Positions 46,347 through 54,886 of a stretch of DNA of 64,000 bases are shown in pieces. The notes under the pieces were generated by a model. That model did not search any database. It saw only the letters and a program-made list of their open reading frames with translations, and was not told where the DNA came from. The position numbers were made by a program, and so were the translations under genes. Origin of the DNA: Spirabiliibacterium falconis (lineage in GTDB: Bacteria; Pseudomonadota; Gammaproteobacteria; Enterobacterales; Pasteurellaceae); contig NZ_JABMIJ010000008.1 in NCBI RefSeq assembly GCF_014885015.1, positions 1-64,000 of the forward strand. The letters are read 5' to 3'. Within the stretch, counting starts at the first letter, position 1, and the number at the start of each line of letters is the position of its first letter.

Positions 46347-46373
46347 TTAGACGCAAAAAATAATAAAAAGTTC
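46347..46373 (-). promoter_or_regulatory. Sigma-E promoter of rpoH
   Basis: On the minus strand GAACTT-N16-TCTAA, the same boxes and spacing as at rpoE. The leader of about 90 nt contains a GGCTGTT / AACAGCC hairpin (46298-46315). Confidence 0.82.
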
Positions 46374-46413
46374 ATGTAAACGCTGAAATTTTGCTCGATT
46401 AGTGAGTGTTCAC

Positions 46414-47595
46414 TTATAGTGTGATCTCCAATTGCGCTAATGCTCGCTGAGCCTTCTCGCGTGCTTGCTCAACACTTTCATCTCGCGCAAGAATCACGCC
46501 CAATCGACGATGTCCATTGACTTCGCCTTTGCCAAATAAGCGAATATCGACTTTCGGTTCACTCAAGACTTCGTTTAAATTGCCAAATCGTACATTATCC
46601 GACTGCCCTTCCACCACAATTGCGCGAGAAGCGGCAGGTGAAAATTGCTCAATTTCAGGGATCGGTAAGCCAAGAATGGCACGCGCATGTAGTGCAAATT
46701 CCGATAATGGCTGTGAAATCAGTGTTACCATGCCAGTATCATGCGGACGTGGCGACACTTCATTGAAGATCACATCATCACCACGTACAAACAGCTCCAC
46801 CCCAAAAATACCACGCCCGCCCAATGCACTGGTAATTTTCTCAGCGATAGCTTGCGCTTGCAAAAGTGCGGTTTCACTCATGGCTTGTGGCTGCCACGAT
46901 TCACGATAATCCCCCTGCTCTTGGCGATGTCCTATCGGTGCTAAAAAAGACGTGCCACCAATATGGCGCACTGTTAATAGCGTGATTTCATAATCAAACG
47001 GGACAAAACCTTCCACAATCACTCGCCCTGCACCTGCTCGTCCACCTGATTGCGCGTACTCCCACGCATACATAATATCTTGCTCAGATTTGACGACACT
47101 TTGCCCATGCCCTGATGAGCTCATAATTGGCTTAACTACGCACGGCATACCGATCTCGCTAACCGCACGTTTAAAGTCATCTATATTGTCCACAAAACGA
47201 TAAGGGGATGTTGGTAACCCCAACTCTTCAGCAGCTAAACGACGGATACCCTCTCGATTCATCGTTAATTTGGTAGCATTTGCCGTTGGAATCACATTAA
47301 AACCTGCTCGTTCAAGCTCAAGCAACGTATCTGTCGCAATCGCCTCCACTTCGGGTACAATGTAATCAGGCTGCTCTTTTTCCACCACTGCGTGAAGGGC
47401 TTTTCCATCTAGCATAGAAAGCGTATAGGCTCGGTGTGCCACTTGCTGTGCGGGTGCGTTTTCATAGCGATCAACGGCGATCACTTCCACGCCTAACCGC
47501 TGTAATTCAATTACCACCTCTTTACCAAGCTCGCCTGAGCCAAGCAACATCACTTTGGTCGCATTTAAGGTTAATGGTGTACCGATAGTGGTCAT
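46414..47595 (-). CDS. purT: Formate-dependent GAR transformylase PurT
   Basis: A 393-residue ATP-grasp enzyme that makes formylglycinamide ribonucleotide from formate in purine synthesis. [11 protein letters not shown] starts the N-terminal domain, and the ATP-grasp core has [12 protein letters not shown] and [12 protein letters not shown]. It lies 45 bp after luxS with a terminator hairpin in between, leaving almost no room for its own promoter. Confidence 0.96.
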   Translation of the reverse strand: MTTIGTPLTLNATKVMLLGSGELGKEVVIELQRLGVEVIAVDRYENAPAQQVAHRAYTLSMLDGKALHAVVEKEQPDYIVPEVEAIATDTLLELERAGFNVIPTANATKLTMNREGIRRLAAEELGLPTSPYRFVDNIDDFKRAVSEIGMPCVVKPIMSSSGHGQSVVKSEQDIMYAWEYAQSGGRAGAGRVIVEGFVPFDYEITLLTVRHIGGTSFLAPIGHRQEQGDYRESWQPQAMSETALLQAQAIAEKITSALGGRGIFGVELFVRGDDVIFNEVSPRPHDTGMVTLISQPLSEFALHARAILGLPIPEIEQFSPAASRAIVVEGQSDNVRFGNLNEVLSEPKVDIRLFGKGEVNGHRRLGVILARDESVEQAREKAQRALAQLEITL

Positions 47596-47611
47596 AAGCC
47601 TCTCCTTGCAA

Positions 47612-47637
47612 GAAAAAACCGAGCATAGGCTCGGTTT
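47612..47637 (-). terminator. Terminator after luxS, next to the purT start
   Basis: AAACCGAGC / GCTCGGTTT stem followed on the minus strand by a T6 run. It ends about 17 bp before the purT ATG. Confidence 0.88.
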
Positions 47638-47640
47638 GGA

Positions 47641-48147
47641 TTAATGATTTAGAAAACTTGGGTCAAGTGCCAAGTCAGCATTTTTATTCACACCTACGCC
47701 TCGCTCAATGATATGGCGTGCAATATCTTGCGCCTCTGCCAAGGAGTGATCGGTATATGTACCGCATTGATACTTATTCAGCTCTGGAATATCATTTTGT
47801 GATTCCACCTTTATCACATCGTCCATCGCTGCTAGCCACGCATTGGCAACCGCACTTTCATCAGGATGACCAATCACGCTCATATAAAATCCTGTGCGAC
47901 AGCCCATTGGAGAGATGTCGATGATCTCCACTGTGTCTGAATTCAAATGATCTCGCATAAATCCAGCGAAAAGGTGTTCCAGTGTATGCACACCTTTCAC
48001 TGGCATAATTTCAATATTAGGGCGACAAAAACGCAGATCAAACACAGTAATTTCATCACCTTTTGGGGTTTGCATCATTTTTGCAACTCGCACTGCGGGT
48101 GCGTTCATCTTAGTATGATCAACGGTAAAACTGTCTAATAATGGCAT
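47641..48147 (-). CDS. luxS: S-ribosylhomocysteine lyase LuxS
   Basis: A 168-residue metalloenzyme of the activated-methyl cycle that yields homocysteine and DPD, the AI-2 precursor. Metal ligands are in HTLEH (about residues 54-58) and the later Cys in YQCGTY-like [11 protein letters not shown]; the catalytic Cys is in MGCRTGFY. Complete. The divergent small RNA candidate starts about 70 bp upstream. Confidence 0.97.
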   Translation of the reverse strand: MPLLDSFTVDHTKMNAPAVRVAKMMQTPKGDEITVFDLRFCRPNIEIMPVKGVHTLEHLFAGFMRDHLNSDTVEIIDISPMGCRTGFYMSVIGHPDESAVANAWLAAMDDVIKVESQNDIPELNKYQCGTYTDHSLAEAQDIARHIIERGVGVNKNADLALDPSFLNH

Positions 48148-48182
48148 GATTTTTCCTTGATAAAAATTTTTCCACTTTTTTG

Positions 48183-48209
48183 GAACTTTTCACGCAAGCC
48201 CTTGTCTTA
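48183..48209 (+). promoter_or_regulatory. Sigma-E-type promoter of the small RNA beside luxS
   Basis: GGAACTT (48182-48188), then 16 bp, then TCTTA (48205-48209). It shares GAACTTTT and the spacing with the rpoE and rpoH promoters; the -10 differs from TCTAA by one base. It faces away from luxS. Confidence 0.68.
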
Positions 48210-48214
48210 CTATA

Positions 48215-48293
48215 CAAGCAACTTGCAGTTTTTTTCTATAATAAAGTTGGTTCCTTAGGTTATTTCGCCCCCGTGGTTTGGGGGCATTTTTTT
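48215..48293 (+). ncRNA. Probable MicA-like small RNA (sigma-E dependent)
   Basis: About 79 nt lie between the start expected from the sigma-E-type promoter and the end of a strong Rho-independent terminator (GCCCCC / GGGGGC, then T7, 48267-48293). No plus-strand gene exists here, so the terminator implies an independent transcript. Position (beside luxS, divergent) and promoter class match enterobacterial micA, although the sequence itself is not recognisably the same. A U-rich tract (48229-48235) and GGTTCCTTAGG, complementary to ribosome-binding sites, are typical of Hfq-dependent antisense regulators. The ends are estimates. Confidence 0.6.
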
Positions 48294-48344
48294 GCCTAAA
48301 CAAAAAACAAACGTAGTATAACACGTTATTGTAAACCGCCAAAA

Positions 48345-48956
48345 TCACGGACGCAGAAGCTCACCTGTACGCACATCAAACACCGCCATGTTGCCCGCAA
48401 GTGCTGCCTGCACGCCAAAATCACCATCTTCAAACACGACGCATAGCTCGGGTGCTAGCCCCATTCCTTTCGCACAGTGCAAAAACGTATCAGGATGCGG
48501 TTTGTGATTCTGGACATCATCACTCGTAATCACCACGTTAAAATACGGCTCAAGCCCAAATTGAGCAAACAGCATATCCACAATTTGGCGATGTGCACCT
48601 GTGCCAAGAGCAAGTGGCTTTTTGCCATAAAAAAACTGAACCACCTCAAATGCTGGCAATAAAACCGCACTTTCAGCCATATATTGTGCACCAAGATCAC
48701 GTTTGCGTTGCACCACTTCTTCAAGTTTATCTAGTGGCATTCCTGCTTTTTCCATCATTGCTTGTGCAATATTATAGGTGCTTGAACCCGTCAACGCTGT
48801 CATTAATGTTGGATCGAAATCATAACCATACGCTTGCCCCATCTCTAGCCAAGCACGTTTATGTGCTGCAATTGTATCGATCAAGGTGCCATCCATATCA
48901 AAAATCAGCCCTGCAAACGCCTCAAATTGTGTAGGCTCAATGTGTGAAACGCTCAT
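48345..48956 (-). CDS. yqaB: HAD phosphatase YqaB (fructose-1-P/6-phosphogluconate)
   Basis: A 203-residue haloacid-dehalogenase-family enzyme of the beta-phosphoglucomutase-like subgroup. Motif I is IFDMDGTLIDT, and ITSDD, NHKPHPDTFL and FEDGDFGVQA are motifs II-IV. YqaB in E. coli hydrolyses fructose-1-phosphate and similar sugar phosphates. 8 bp after the oxidoreductase gene, hence co-transcribed. Confidence 0.88.
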   Translation of the reverse strand: MSVSHIEPTQFEAFAGLIFDMDGTLIDTIAAHKRAWLEMGQAYGYDFDPTLMTALTGSSTYNIAQAMMEKAGMPLDKLEEVVQRKRDLGAQYMAESAVLLPAFEVVQFFYGKKPLALGTGAHRQIVDMLFAQFGLEPYFNVVITSDDVQNHKPHPDTFLHCAKGMGLAPELCVVFEDGDFGVQAALAGNMAVFDVRTGELLRP

Positions 48957-48964
48957 ATCCCCTC

Positions 48965-49909
48965 TTAAAATGCAATCAATAATTTACCCTGTGTCCGCCC
49001 TGATTCAATTTGTTGATGGGCGATAGCAAGATCGTGCCAAGCAAAAATTGCCGCAATATCAACATGCAAGGATTTTTCACTTAACATTGTTAAAAGTGCG
49101 GTCAAATCCGCTGCGTTAGGTTGCGCTAATATGTTCTCAACTTGTAATCCACGAGCATGACCAGCAGCTTGCAATAATGGTACATGAATGCTCGGCACGC
49201 AAATAACACGCCCACCTTGCTTCACCGCATCCAAAGCGTTAACACCACTATCCCCCCCGACTAAATCAATGAACAGATCAGCCTCTACTGCAGGGAAGCG
49301 TTCTAATGTCGTATAATCAAGCACTTGATTGACGCCTTGTGCGGCTACCCATGCTTTTTTGGCACTGGAGCAAATGGCAATGATCTCGACATCATAGTGC
49401 TGCAAAAGTTGCAATAAAATATGCCCAACGCCGCCAGCGGGTGCAGAAATAAGCACTTTTTGCCCAGCTTGCAACTGCGCTTGCTGAATAATTTGGTAAG
49501 CGGTTACCCCCACCGTTGGCAATGCTGCGGCTTGCTGCATGCTGACATTATCAGGAATCCGTGCTACAAGACTTGCATCCACTTTTGCATAATGGCTATA
49601 TCCGCCCCCCTCAAAACTTAACGCAGCAACCCGCTCGCCGACTTGAAAGCCACTGTTCGCCCCAGCCTTAGCCACAACCCCAGCCATATCAAATCCCAAC
49701 ACTGCAGGGAATTGTGATTTAAATTTTTCTGCGCCCCAACCCAACCCTTGACGGGTTTTATAATCCACAGGATTCACACTCGCAAAGGCATTTTCCAGTA
49801 AAATTTCATCCGCTTGAATGTTAGGTATCTCTAAATGTGTCGCTACTGTTAACACATCCACACCACCGAACGCAGAAATTGTAATACCATAGTTTTCTAA
49901 TTCTGCCAT
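48965..49909 (-). CDS. Medium-chain dehydrogenase, quinone-oxidoreductase type
   Basis: A 314-residue zinc-independent MDR enzyme. The GroES-like N-terminal domain (VNPVDYKTRQG, LGFDMAGVV) precedes a Rossmann fold with SAPAGGVGHILLQLL. It probably reduces quinones or enones with NADPH; the substrate is not deducible. First gene of a pair with yqaB; AGGAGAG precedes the ATG. Confidence 0.87.
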   Translation of the reverse strand: MAELENYGITISAFGGVDVLTVATHLEIPNIQADEILLENAFASVNPVDYKTRQGLGWGAEKFKSQFPAVLGFDMAGVVAKAGANSGFQVGERVAALSFEGGGYSHYAKVDASLVARIPDNVSMQQAAALPTVGVTAYQIIQQAQLQAGQKVLISAPAGGVGHILLQLLQHYDVEIIAICSSAKKAWVAAQGVNQVLDYTTLERFPAVEADLFIDLVGGDSGVNALDAVKQGGRVICVPSIHVPLLQAAGHARGLQVENILAQPNAADLTALLTMLSEKSLHVDIAAIFAWHDLAIAHQQIESGRTQGKLLIAF

Positions 49910-50083
49910 GCTCTCTCCTTTAAATTGACCTATTTTGTTCTTAGAATAACAAATTCACTCCGACAAAAAAGCATTTTTGTGATGAAGTTTGCAAATTTGC
50001 GTTAAAAAATTGCCTTATACCGCACTTTGTTCTATTTTCTGCACAAGATTTATAAAAAGTCGTTTTATTTTAGGAGTTAAGTT

Positions 50084-50482
50084 GTGAATCTGGAGCAACG
50101 CATTCAATCACTTGCCCAATCAGGAATAATCAGCGAAGCCACCCAATGTGATATTCAAAATGTCATCACTACATTGCAACAATGGCAGGTGGACATTGAG
50201 CAAGATCACGTCGTGATGCTGGTAACGCATATTGCAATGGCGTTAGAACGATCCTTACAGGGCAATACGCTAGACACGCAATTTGATACAACGTTGCTGG
50301 CTGAATTACAACAAGAACCGCACTTTATGCAAGTGGAAAAACTCAGCAAAACCTTACTTAATAAATGCAAAACGCAACTTAGCCAAGCCGAACGGGGTTA
50401 TTTGTGGGCAGGTGTTGGTGCATTATGTGAGGCGCAACCACAGTTAGTTGATAACGCCAAGTCTCATCTAGCATACCGTTAA
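50084..50482 (+). CDS. Stand-alone PRD-domain protein
   Basis: A 132-residue protein made of a single PTS regulation domain, similar to YhfY-type proteins; HIAMALERSLQGN holds the conserved His of PRDs and a second His lies near residue 82. It has no DNA- or RNA-binding domain, and no PTS operon is adjacent, so its target is unknown. The start is GTG, preceded by TAGGAG. Confidence 0.72.
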   Translation: MNLEQRIQSLAQSGIISEATQCDIQNVITTLQQWQVDIEQDHVVMLVTHIAMALERSLQGNTLDTQFDTTLLAELQQEPHFMQVEKLSKTLLNKCKTQLSQAERGYLWAGVGALCEAQPQLVDNAKSHLAYR

Positions 50483-50497
50483 ATACAGAACAGAGGC

Positions 50498-50524
50498 AAA
50501 GTGCGGTCAAACTCACCGCACTTT
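50498..50524. terminator. Paired-USS terminator between the PRD gene and narP
   Basis: AAAGTGCGGT / ACCGCACTTT with a 7-nt loop, between convergent genes. Confidence 0.83.
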
Positions 50525-50534
50525 TGCATCACCA

Positions 50535-51164
50535 CTAAACGCCTTTATATTGTAAATAAAGGACCGTGGCTGCCACGCGGGAATTTACGTTGAGCTTGCG
50601 CAATAAGTTGCGAATATGCACTTTCACCGTTTCTTCTGAAATGAACAAAATCTCTGCAATTTGTTTGTTTGACATTCCTTTGGCAACCAATTCAAGTACA
50701 TCGCCTTCACGATCTGTGAGCGATAACAGTGGCTCTGGCGAGTGCTGGCGTTGTTGTAATAACGCCTGAACTTCATCACTATATGTAACTTCGCCTTGCG
50801 CAATTTGTTGAATTTGTTTTAATAATTGTTCAGGCTCACTGTCTTTGAGCAAGTACCCATCAGCACCTGCATCAACGAGGGCATAAATATCCGCTTTAGC
50901 GTCAGATACAGTTAAAATCACAATGCGTGCATCAATGCCATCTTTACGCAACTGCTGCAATGTTTCCAAGCCTGATAACCCTTTCATATTCAAATCCAAA
51001 ATGATGACATCTGGGCTAAGCGAGTTGGCAAGTCGAATACCCTCCAAGCCGTTGCTGGCTTCGCCAACCACATCAAATTCAGGCTCTAACTCAAGCAGTT
51101 GCGTCATACCGCGACGCATAAGTGGATGGTCATCAATAATCAAAGTGCGGTATTGTTGTGACAT
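50535..51164 (-). CDS. narP: Nitrate/nitrite response regulator NarP
   Basis: A 209-residue NarL/FixJ-type regulator. The receiver domain has the DD pair (IIDDHPLM) and the phospho-Asp in VIILDLNMKG (about residue 59); the LuxR-type HTH (LTDREGDVLELVAKGMSNKQIA) is at 145-205, cited here as LTDREGDVLELV then GMSNKQIA. Pasteurellaceae use NarQ-NarP for anaerobic respiration control. NarQ is not here. Confidence 0.93.
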   Translation of the reverse strand: MSQQYRTLIIDDHPLMRRGMTQLLELEPEFDVVGEASNGLEGIRLANSLSPDVIILDLNMKGLSGLETLQQLRKDGIDARIVILTVSDAKADIYALVDAGADGYLLKDSEPEQLLKQIQQIAQGEVTYSDEVQALLQQRQHSPEPLLSLTDREGDVLELVAKGMSNKQIAEILFISEETVKVHIRNLLRKLNVNSRVAATVLYLQYKGV

Positions 51165-51209
51165 AATGCTCCCGTATGGTTTTTATGTGAATGGCATATT
51201 ATAACGTGT

Positions 51210-53720
51210 TTATACATAAAGCGGGGCAATTTTCTCACTGCCTTGAAAACGTAAATGCTGCTGACTCCGAAACGGCACAATTTTTTCATTCCCTGCTTGA
51301 TCAAGAATCAACTGGTAAAATTGCGGATAATTAAAGCTGTAATTAGCGTTTTGCGTGGCACTATTATAACGATCCATTGTATATAATCGGTTGATTTCTT
51401 TTATTTTTTCTTCTTTTTCGTCTTTGCAACGGTAATAAATTTCCGGATTATTTTGCTCGTCTAAAATATAAACGTTAAAGCTGCCATCACGATTATCTTC
51501 AAAGAAAAATTGTAAAAAACCTTCACTGGCAAACTCCCCGATTGCCATTGGGAAATGGTATTTATTTTGGCTGATATTTCGTGCCGCCTGCATGCTATTA
51601 TCAGGCAGTGTGCCAACGCCATCCTCTTGAATTCTTAAGCCGCGTGTTTCATAGGAAAAATTCCACATTTTTCCTGCAACTTGTAGGCGATTAATCGAGC
51701 GTTTATTCAACACCATACTGACCTGAGCGCGAATACATTTATGCACTAATTTCGCGGCGGTGGCGAGCATTTCGTCACGATAACGCTTGCTATAACAACA
51801 CACTTGCACACTTTCTAGTGGCGAAGCACTGCAATGCACTTTATGAGCTAGCACTTTCAAGCAATTTAAAATGGCGTGTTGCCCTTCAAAATGCAATGTG
51901 CGGATTTCATTCCAGCGATTGCGATAAATCAATGACATACTGCCAAGTAAGCAGGTTTGTTCTGGTCCAAAATTGAATAAATCATTCGATTGCACACTAC
52001 GGCGATCATTGCCGACGATATGTTCGGTTGGATCGTGGGTTAAATTAACTGCAACAAATAAATGACGTAATTCGCATGGATGACTGAAATCATCATTGCT
52101 TGGTGGAAGTGCCGACTGCGTAATAGACAGCCGCAAATCGGTTACAAATTGTTGCAATTTCGCCAAACTGACATTGGGGCTGCGAATGTGCAAGCGTGTT
52201 TTTGCGCCGAGTAAGCCGTTAAAATACGCCCACGCGACCAATTTACCCAAGTGCGGTGCGTATTCAACATATCTATCACGTGAATCGATGATTTTATTTG
52301 GTGCGGTGTTGAATAAATACCACCCCTCTTTGACCGCACTTGAGTGACGCACTTCAACGAACATCAGATGATCTTCGGTCATATTGTCCACAATTTGGCG
52401 ATTAAATAGCGTGACTTTGCCGGGCAATACTTCAAAGGCCGTGTAAAGTTTACGTGTTAAAATCCCAATATCTTCAGGCATTAAATCGGCAGAAATTTTC
52501 TGTTTACGTGCAAATGTAATCAAATTACGATAACTTTGCATAAACACGGCCACAAGGCTGTGATAAAAGCGATTAACTTGCTTGATTTTCCAACGCCCGT
52601 GATTATTCAGCATCTCTACATCTTTTGCTGACCAATGCCATTGTTGAGCAAAATGTTGCAATTGCTGATAACGCCAACTTTTTTGTTGCGATAGATCGTC
52701 ATTATCTCGATTTGCTTTGATATAAAAACAGCGACGCACTAGCTCTAAACGGTATTTATCGTTAATTGATCGCAAATACGCACTCACTTTTTGCAACATT
52801 GCCAAATACGGATCAAAATAGTGATCAATCTTTGCGCCAGATAATAGCTGCTGCTTAAATTGTTTCGAAATCAATGCAGGATAAGGATACTCTGCCATTA
52901 ACGCCTCAAGCAGCAAAATTTTGATCACGGATTTATAGGGCGAATCCACACCTTTATATAAATGCCATAACGTTGCACCAAAGTATTCATCGGCAGATAA
53001 TGCCCCTAAGCCACCAAAATCGACCCATTCTTCACGCACGATTTTGCTTTCTGCAATCCATTTTTCCACAGCTTTGTCATAATATTCTTCATTATTAATT
53101 GGCATATGTAACCATAATAATGGCTTCCCAGCTAGACGAATCACTGAACGATAGAATTCGTCCAATAGCAATACATATTGGCTACTGCCACAATTTTCTG
53201 TGCTAAGCACGGTGGAATAGGTCGTATTGCGAAAATGATTTTCATGGAGCAAATAAAAATTCATCTCCACTTTCATCGTTTGTGCCCATTTTTGCAAAAG
53301 TGCGGTTTTTTGGGAAAGTCGCGTATAGGCAGTTGTGCTTATCTGCTCAGAAATACACACCCAAATATCCAAATCCGACTGGCTATTTTGTGTGATAGAG
53401 CCCGTGCTCCCCATCGCATATACGCCCAAAATCGGCGTTTTTTTCCTTTTTGACGCAGTCAAAAAATCATTTGGGTAAACGCTGTTAGGAACAATGGTAT
53501 AAAGATAATGCCGCTGATAATCACTTAACAAGAAGCCCGCGATGCCCGCAGGCGCATCGTGCACATATCCTGGCAATGCAGGATGATTAACATCAAGTAA
53601 CAGTGTTATCAATTGAAAGACATGGCAAAACTCTTGCGAATTGCCATCAATGGCTCGCTGAAAACGACGCTGATCTAATTCGGATACCAATTCTTTGGCG
53701 GATTCCAGATAACTACTCAA
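51210..53720 (-). CDS. cyaA: Adenylate cyclase, class I
   Basis: An 836-residue class I adenylate cyclase that makes cAMP. The N-terminal catalytic domain contains GVYAMGSTGSITQNSQSDLD (nucleotidyltransferase GS-x-DxD signature); the C-terminal half is regulatory and answers to EIIA-Glc. cAMP from this gene supports CRP at the EIICB promoter and CRP-S sites in this window. The gap 53721-53830 to fbpC shows no clear terminator. Confidence 0.96.
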   Translation of the reverse strand: MSSYLESAKELVSELDQRRFQRAIDGNSQEFCHVFQLITLLLDVNHPALPGYVHDAPAGIAGFLLSDYQRHYLYTIVPNSVYPNDFLTASKRKKTPILGVYAMGSTGSITQNSQSDLDIWVCISEQISTTAYTRLSQKTALLQKWAQTMKVEMNFYLLHENHFRNTTYSTVLSTENCGSSQYVLLLDEFYRSVIRLAGKPLLWLHMPINNEEYYDKAVEKWIAESKIVREEWVDFGGLGALSADEYFGATLWHLYKGVDSPYKSVIKILLLEALMAEYPYPALISKQFKQQLLSGAKIDHYFDPYLAMLQKVSAYLRSINDKYRLELVRRCFYIKANRDNDDLSQQKSWRYQQLQHFAQQWHWSAKDVEMLNNHGRWKIKQVNRFYHSLVAVFMQSYRNLITFARKQKISADLMPEDIGILTRKLYTAFEVLPGKVTLFNRQIVDNMTEDHLMFVEVRHSSAVKEGWYLFNTAPNKIIDSRDRYVEYAPHLGKLVAWAYFNGLLGAKTRLHIRSPNVSLAKLQQFVTDLRLSITQSALPPSNDDFSHPCELRHLFVAVNLTHDPTEHIVGNDRRSVQSNDLFNFGPEQTCLLGSMSLIYRNRWNEIRTLHFEGQHAILNCLKVLAHKVHCSASPLESVQVCCYSKRYRDEMLATAAKLVHKCIRAQVSMVLNKRSINRLQVAGKMWNFSYETRGLRIQEDGVGTLPDNSMQAARNISQNKYHFPMAIGEFASEGFLQFFFEDNRDGSFNVYILDEQNNPEIYYRCKDEKEEKIKEINRLYTMDRYNSATQNANYSFNYPQFYQLILDQAGNEKIVPFRSQQHLRFQGSEKIAPLYV

Positions 53721-53830
53721 ATAAGGCTCTCACTACAAATGTAAAATCTATCTGTACACGCTGTAAAATTGCGCATATCACAAGCCTATCACTTAATCGC
53801 TAGGGGGTAAAGTAGCCTTACTCTTTTTAG

Positions 53831-54877
53831 TTAAAAATCTGGAAACAAAATCGCCGTATCTATCTTTGCCGTAACCTTAATGCGCTCGCCCTCAGCAAGC
53901 ATTTTTTGACTATATACATCTACCAATGTTTGCGTGTCTAACCGCACTTTATAGGCAAACGTATGTCCTAAAAACCGCACATTGATAATATGCCCATTCG
54001 TAGGTTCACTACTATGTAATTGTAATTGCTGGGGTCGAATCAAGCACACAACACGCTCACCTTGCCTGACCGCACTTTGATCCGCAAACATCAAGGGCGT
54101 AGCAAAGCTAAAATTGCCCAGCTCAGTGCCTAACGTATGGGCATCGATCACGGTGGCATGCACATAATTGCTCTGCCCGAGAAAATCAGCCACAAAACGA
54201 TTTTGCGGCGCGTGGTAAAGTGCGGTCGGCGCACCTGTTTGCACAATCTTTCCCTGTGCCATTAAGGCGAGCTTATCCGCGAATAAAAAGGCCTCTTCTT
54301 TGCTATGGGTGACAAAAATGGCAGGTGTGGCTTGCGATTTCAAAATTGATTTAATCTCATCAATTAGCTGCAACCGCACTTGTGTGTCAATGTTGGAAAA
54401 AGGCTCATCAAGCAAAAGTAATGTCGGGCGGCATGCTAATGATCGCGCAATGGCAACACGCTGTTGTTGCCCACCTGAAAGCTGATGTGGAAACTTATGG
54501 CGGTAATCCGATAAACCAATGAGCGTGAGCATTTCATCAATAATCGCATGGCGTTCCGATGCACTGACCTGTCCAAGCCCAAAGGCAATATTCTGTGCCA
54601 CATTGAGATGTGGGAAAAGTGCATAGTCTTGAAAAATCAAACCGATGCCACGCAACGCACTATCTTGATGGGTGATATTTTCACCTTTTAAGCTGATTGA
54701 ACCGCTGGTGACGGGGAGTAGGCCCGCAATGGCTTTTAATAACGTGGTTTTACCACAGCCACTGGCACCCAGTAGGCATAAAATCTCACTATCGGCTAAG
54801 GTCAGCGAGAGCTGCGATAAAATCGCCTTATTTTGGTAATGAACGGCAAGGTTATCAATGCGTAATAAGTCTGTCAT
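53831..54877 (-). CDS. fbpC: Ferric iron ABC transporter ATPase FbpC
   Basis: A 348-residue ATPase for iron(III) import. Walker A GASGCGKT, the signature LSGGQQQRVAIARSLA and Walker B LLLLDEPFSNID are intact; a C-terminal TOBE-like domain (about 265-340) follows. It starts 9 bp after fbpB. Third gene of fbpABC. Confidence 0.94.
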   Translation of the reverse strand: MTDLLRIDNLAVHYQNKAILSQLSLTLADSEILCLLGASGCGKTTLLKAIAGLLPVTSGSISLKGENITHQDSALRGIGLIFQDYALFPHLNVAQNIAFGLGQVSASERHAIIDEMLTLIGLSDYRHKFPHQLSGGQQQRVAIARSLACRPTLLLLDEPFSNIDTQVRLQLIDEIKSILKSQATPAIFVTHSKEEAFLFADKLALMAQGKIVQTGAPTALYHAPQNRFVADFLGQSNYVHATVIDAHTLGTELGNFSFATPLMFADQSAVRQGERVVCLIRPQQLQLHSSEPTNGHIINVRFLGHTFAYKVRLDTQTLVDVYSQKMLAEGERIKVTAKIDTAILFPDF

Positions 54878-54886
54878 TCTATGGCT

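Noticed and set aside
53721..53830. A terminator between fbpC and cyaA
   Set aside because: Only a 4-bp stem (AGTA/TACT) near T5 is seen; not convincing. The gap otherwise shows nothing recognisable.
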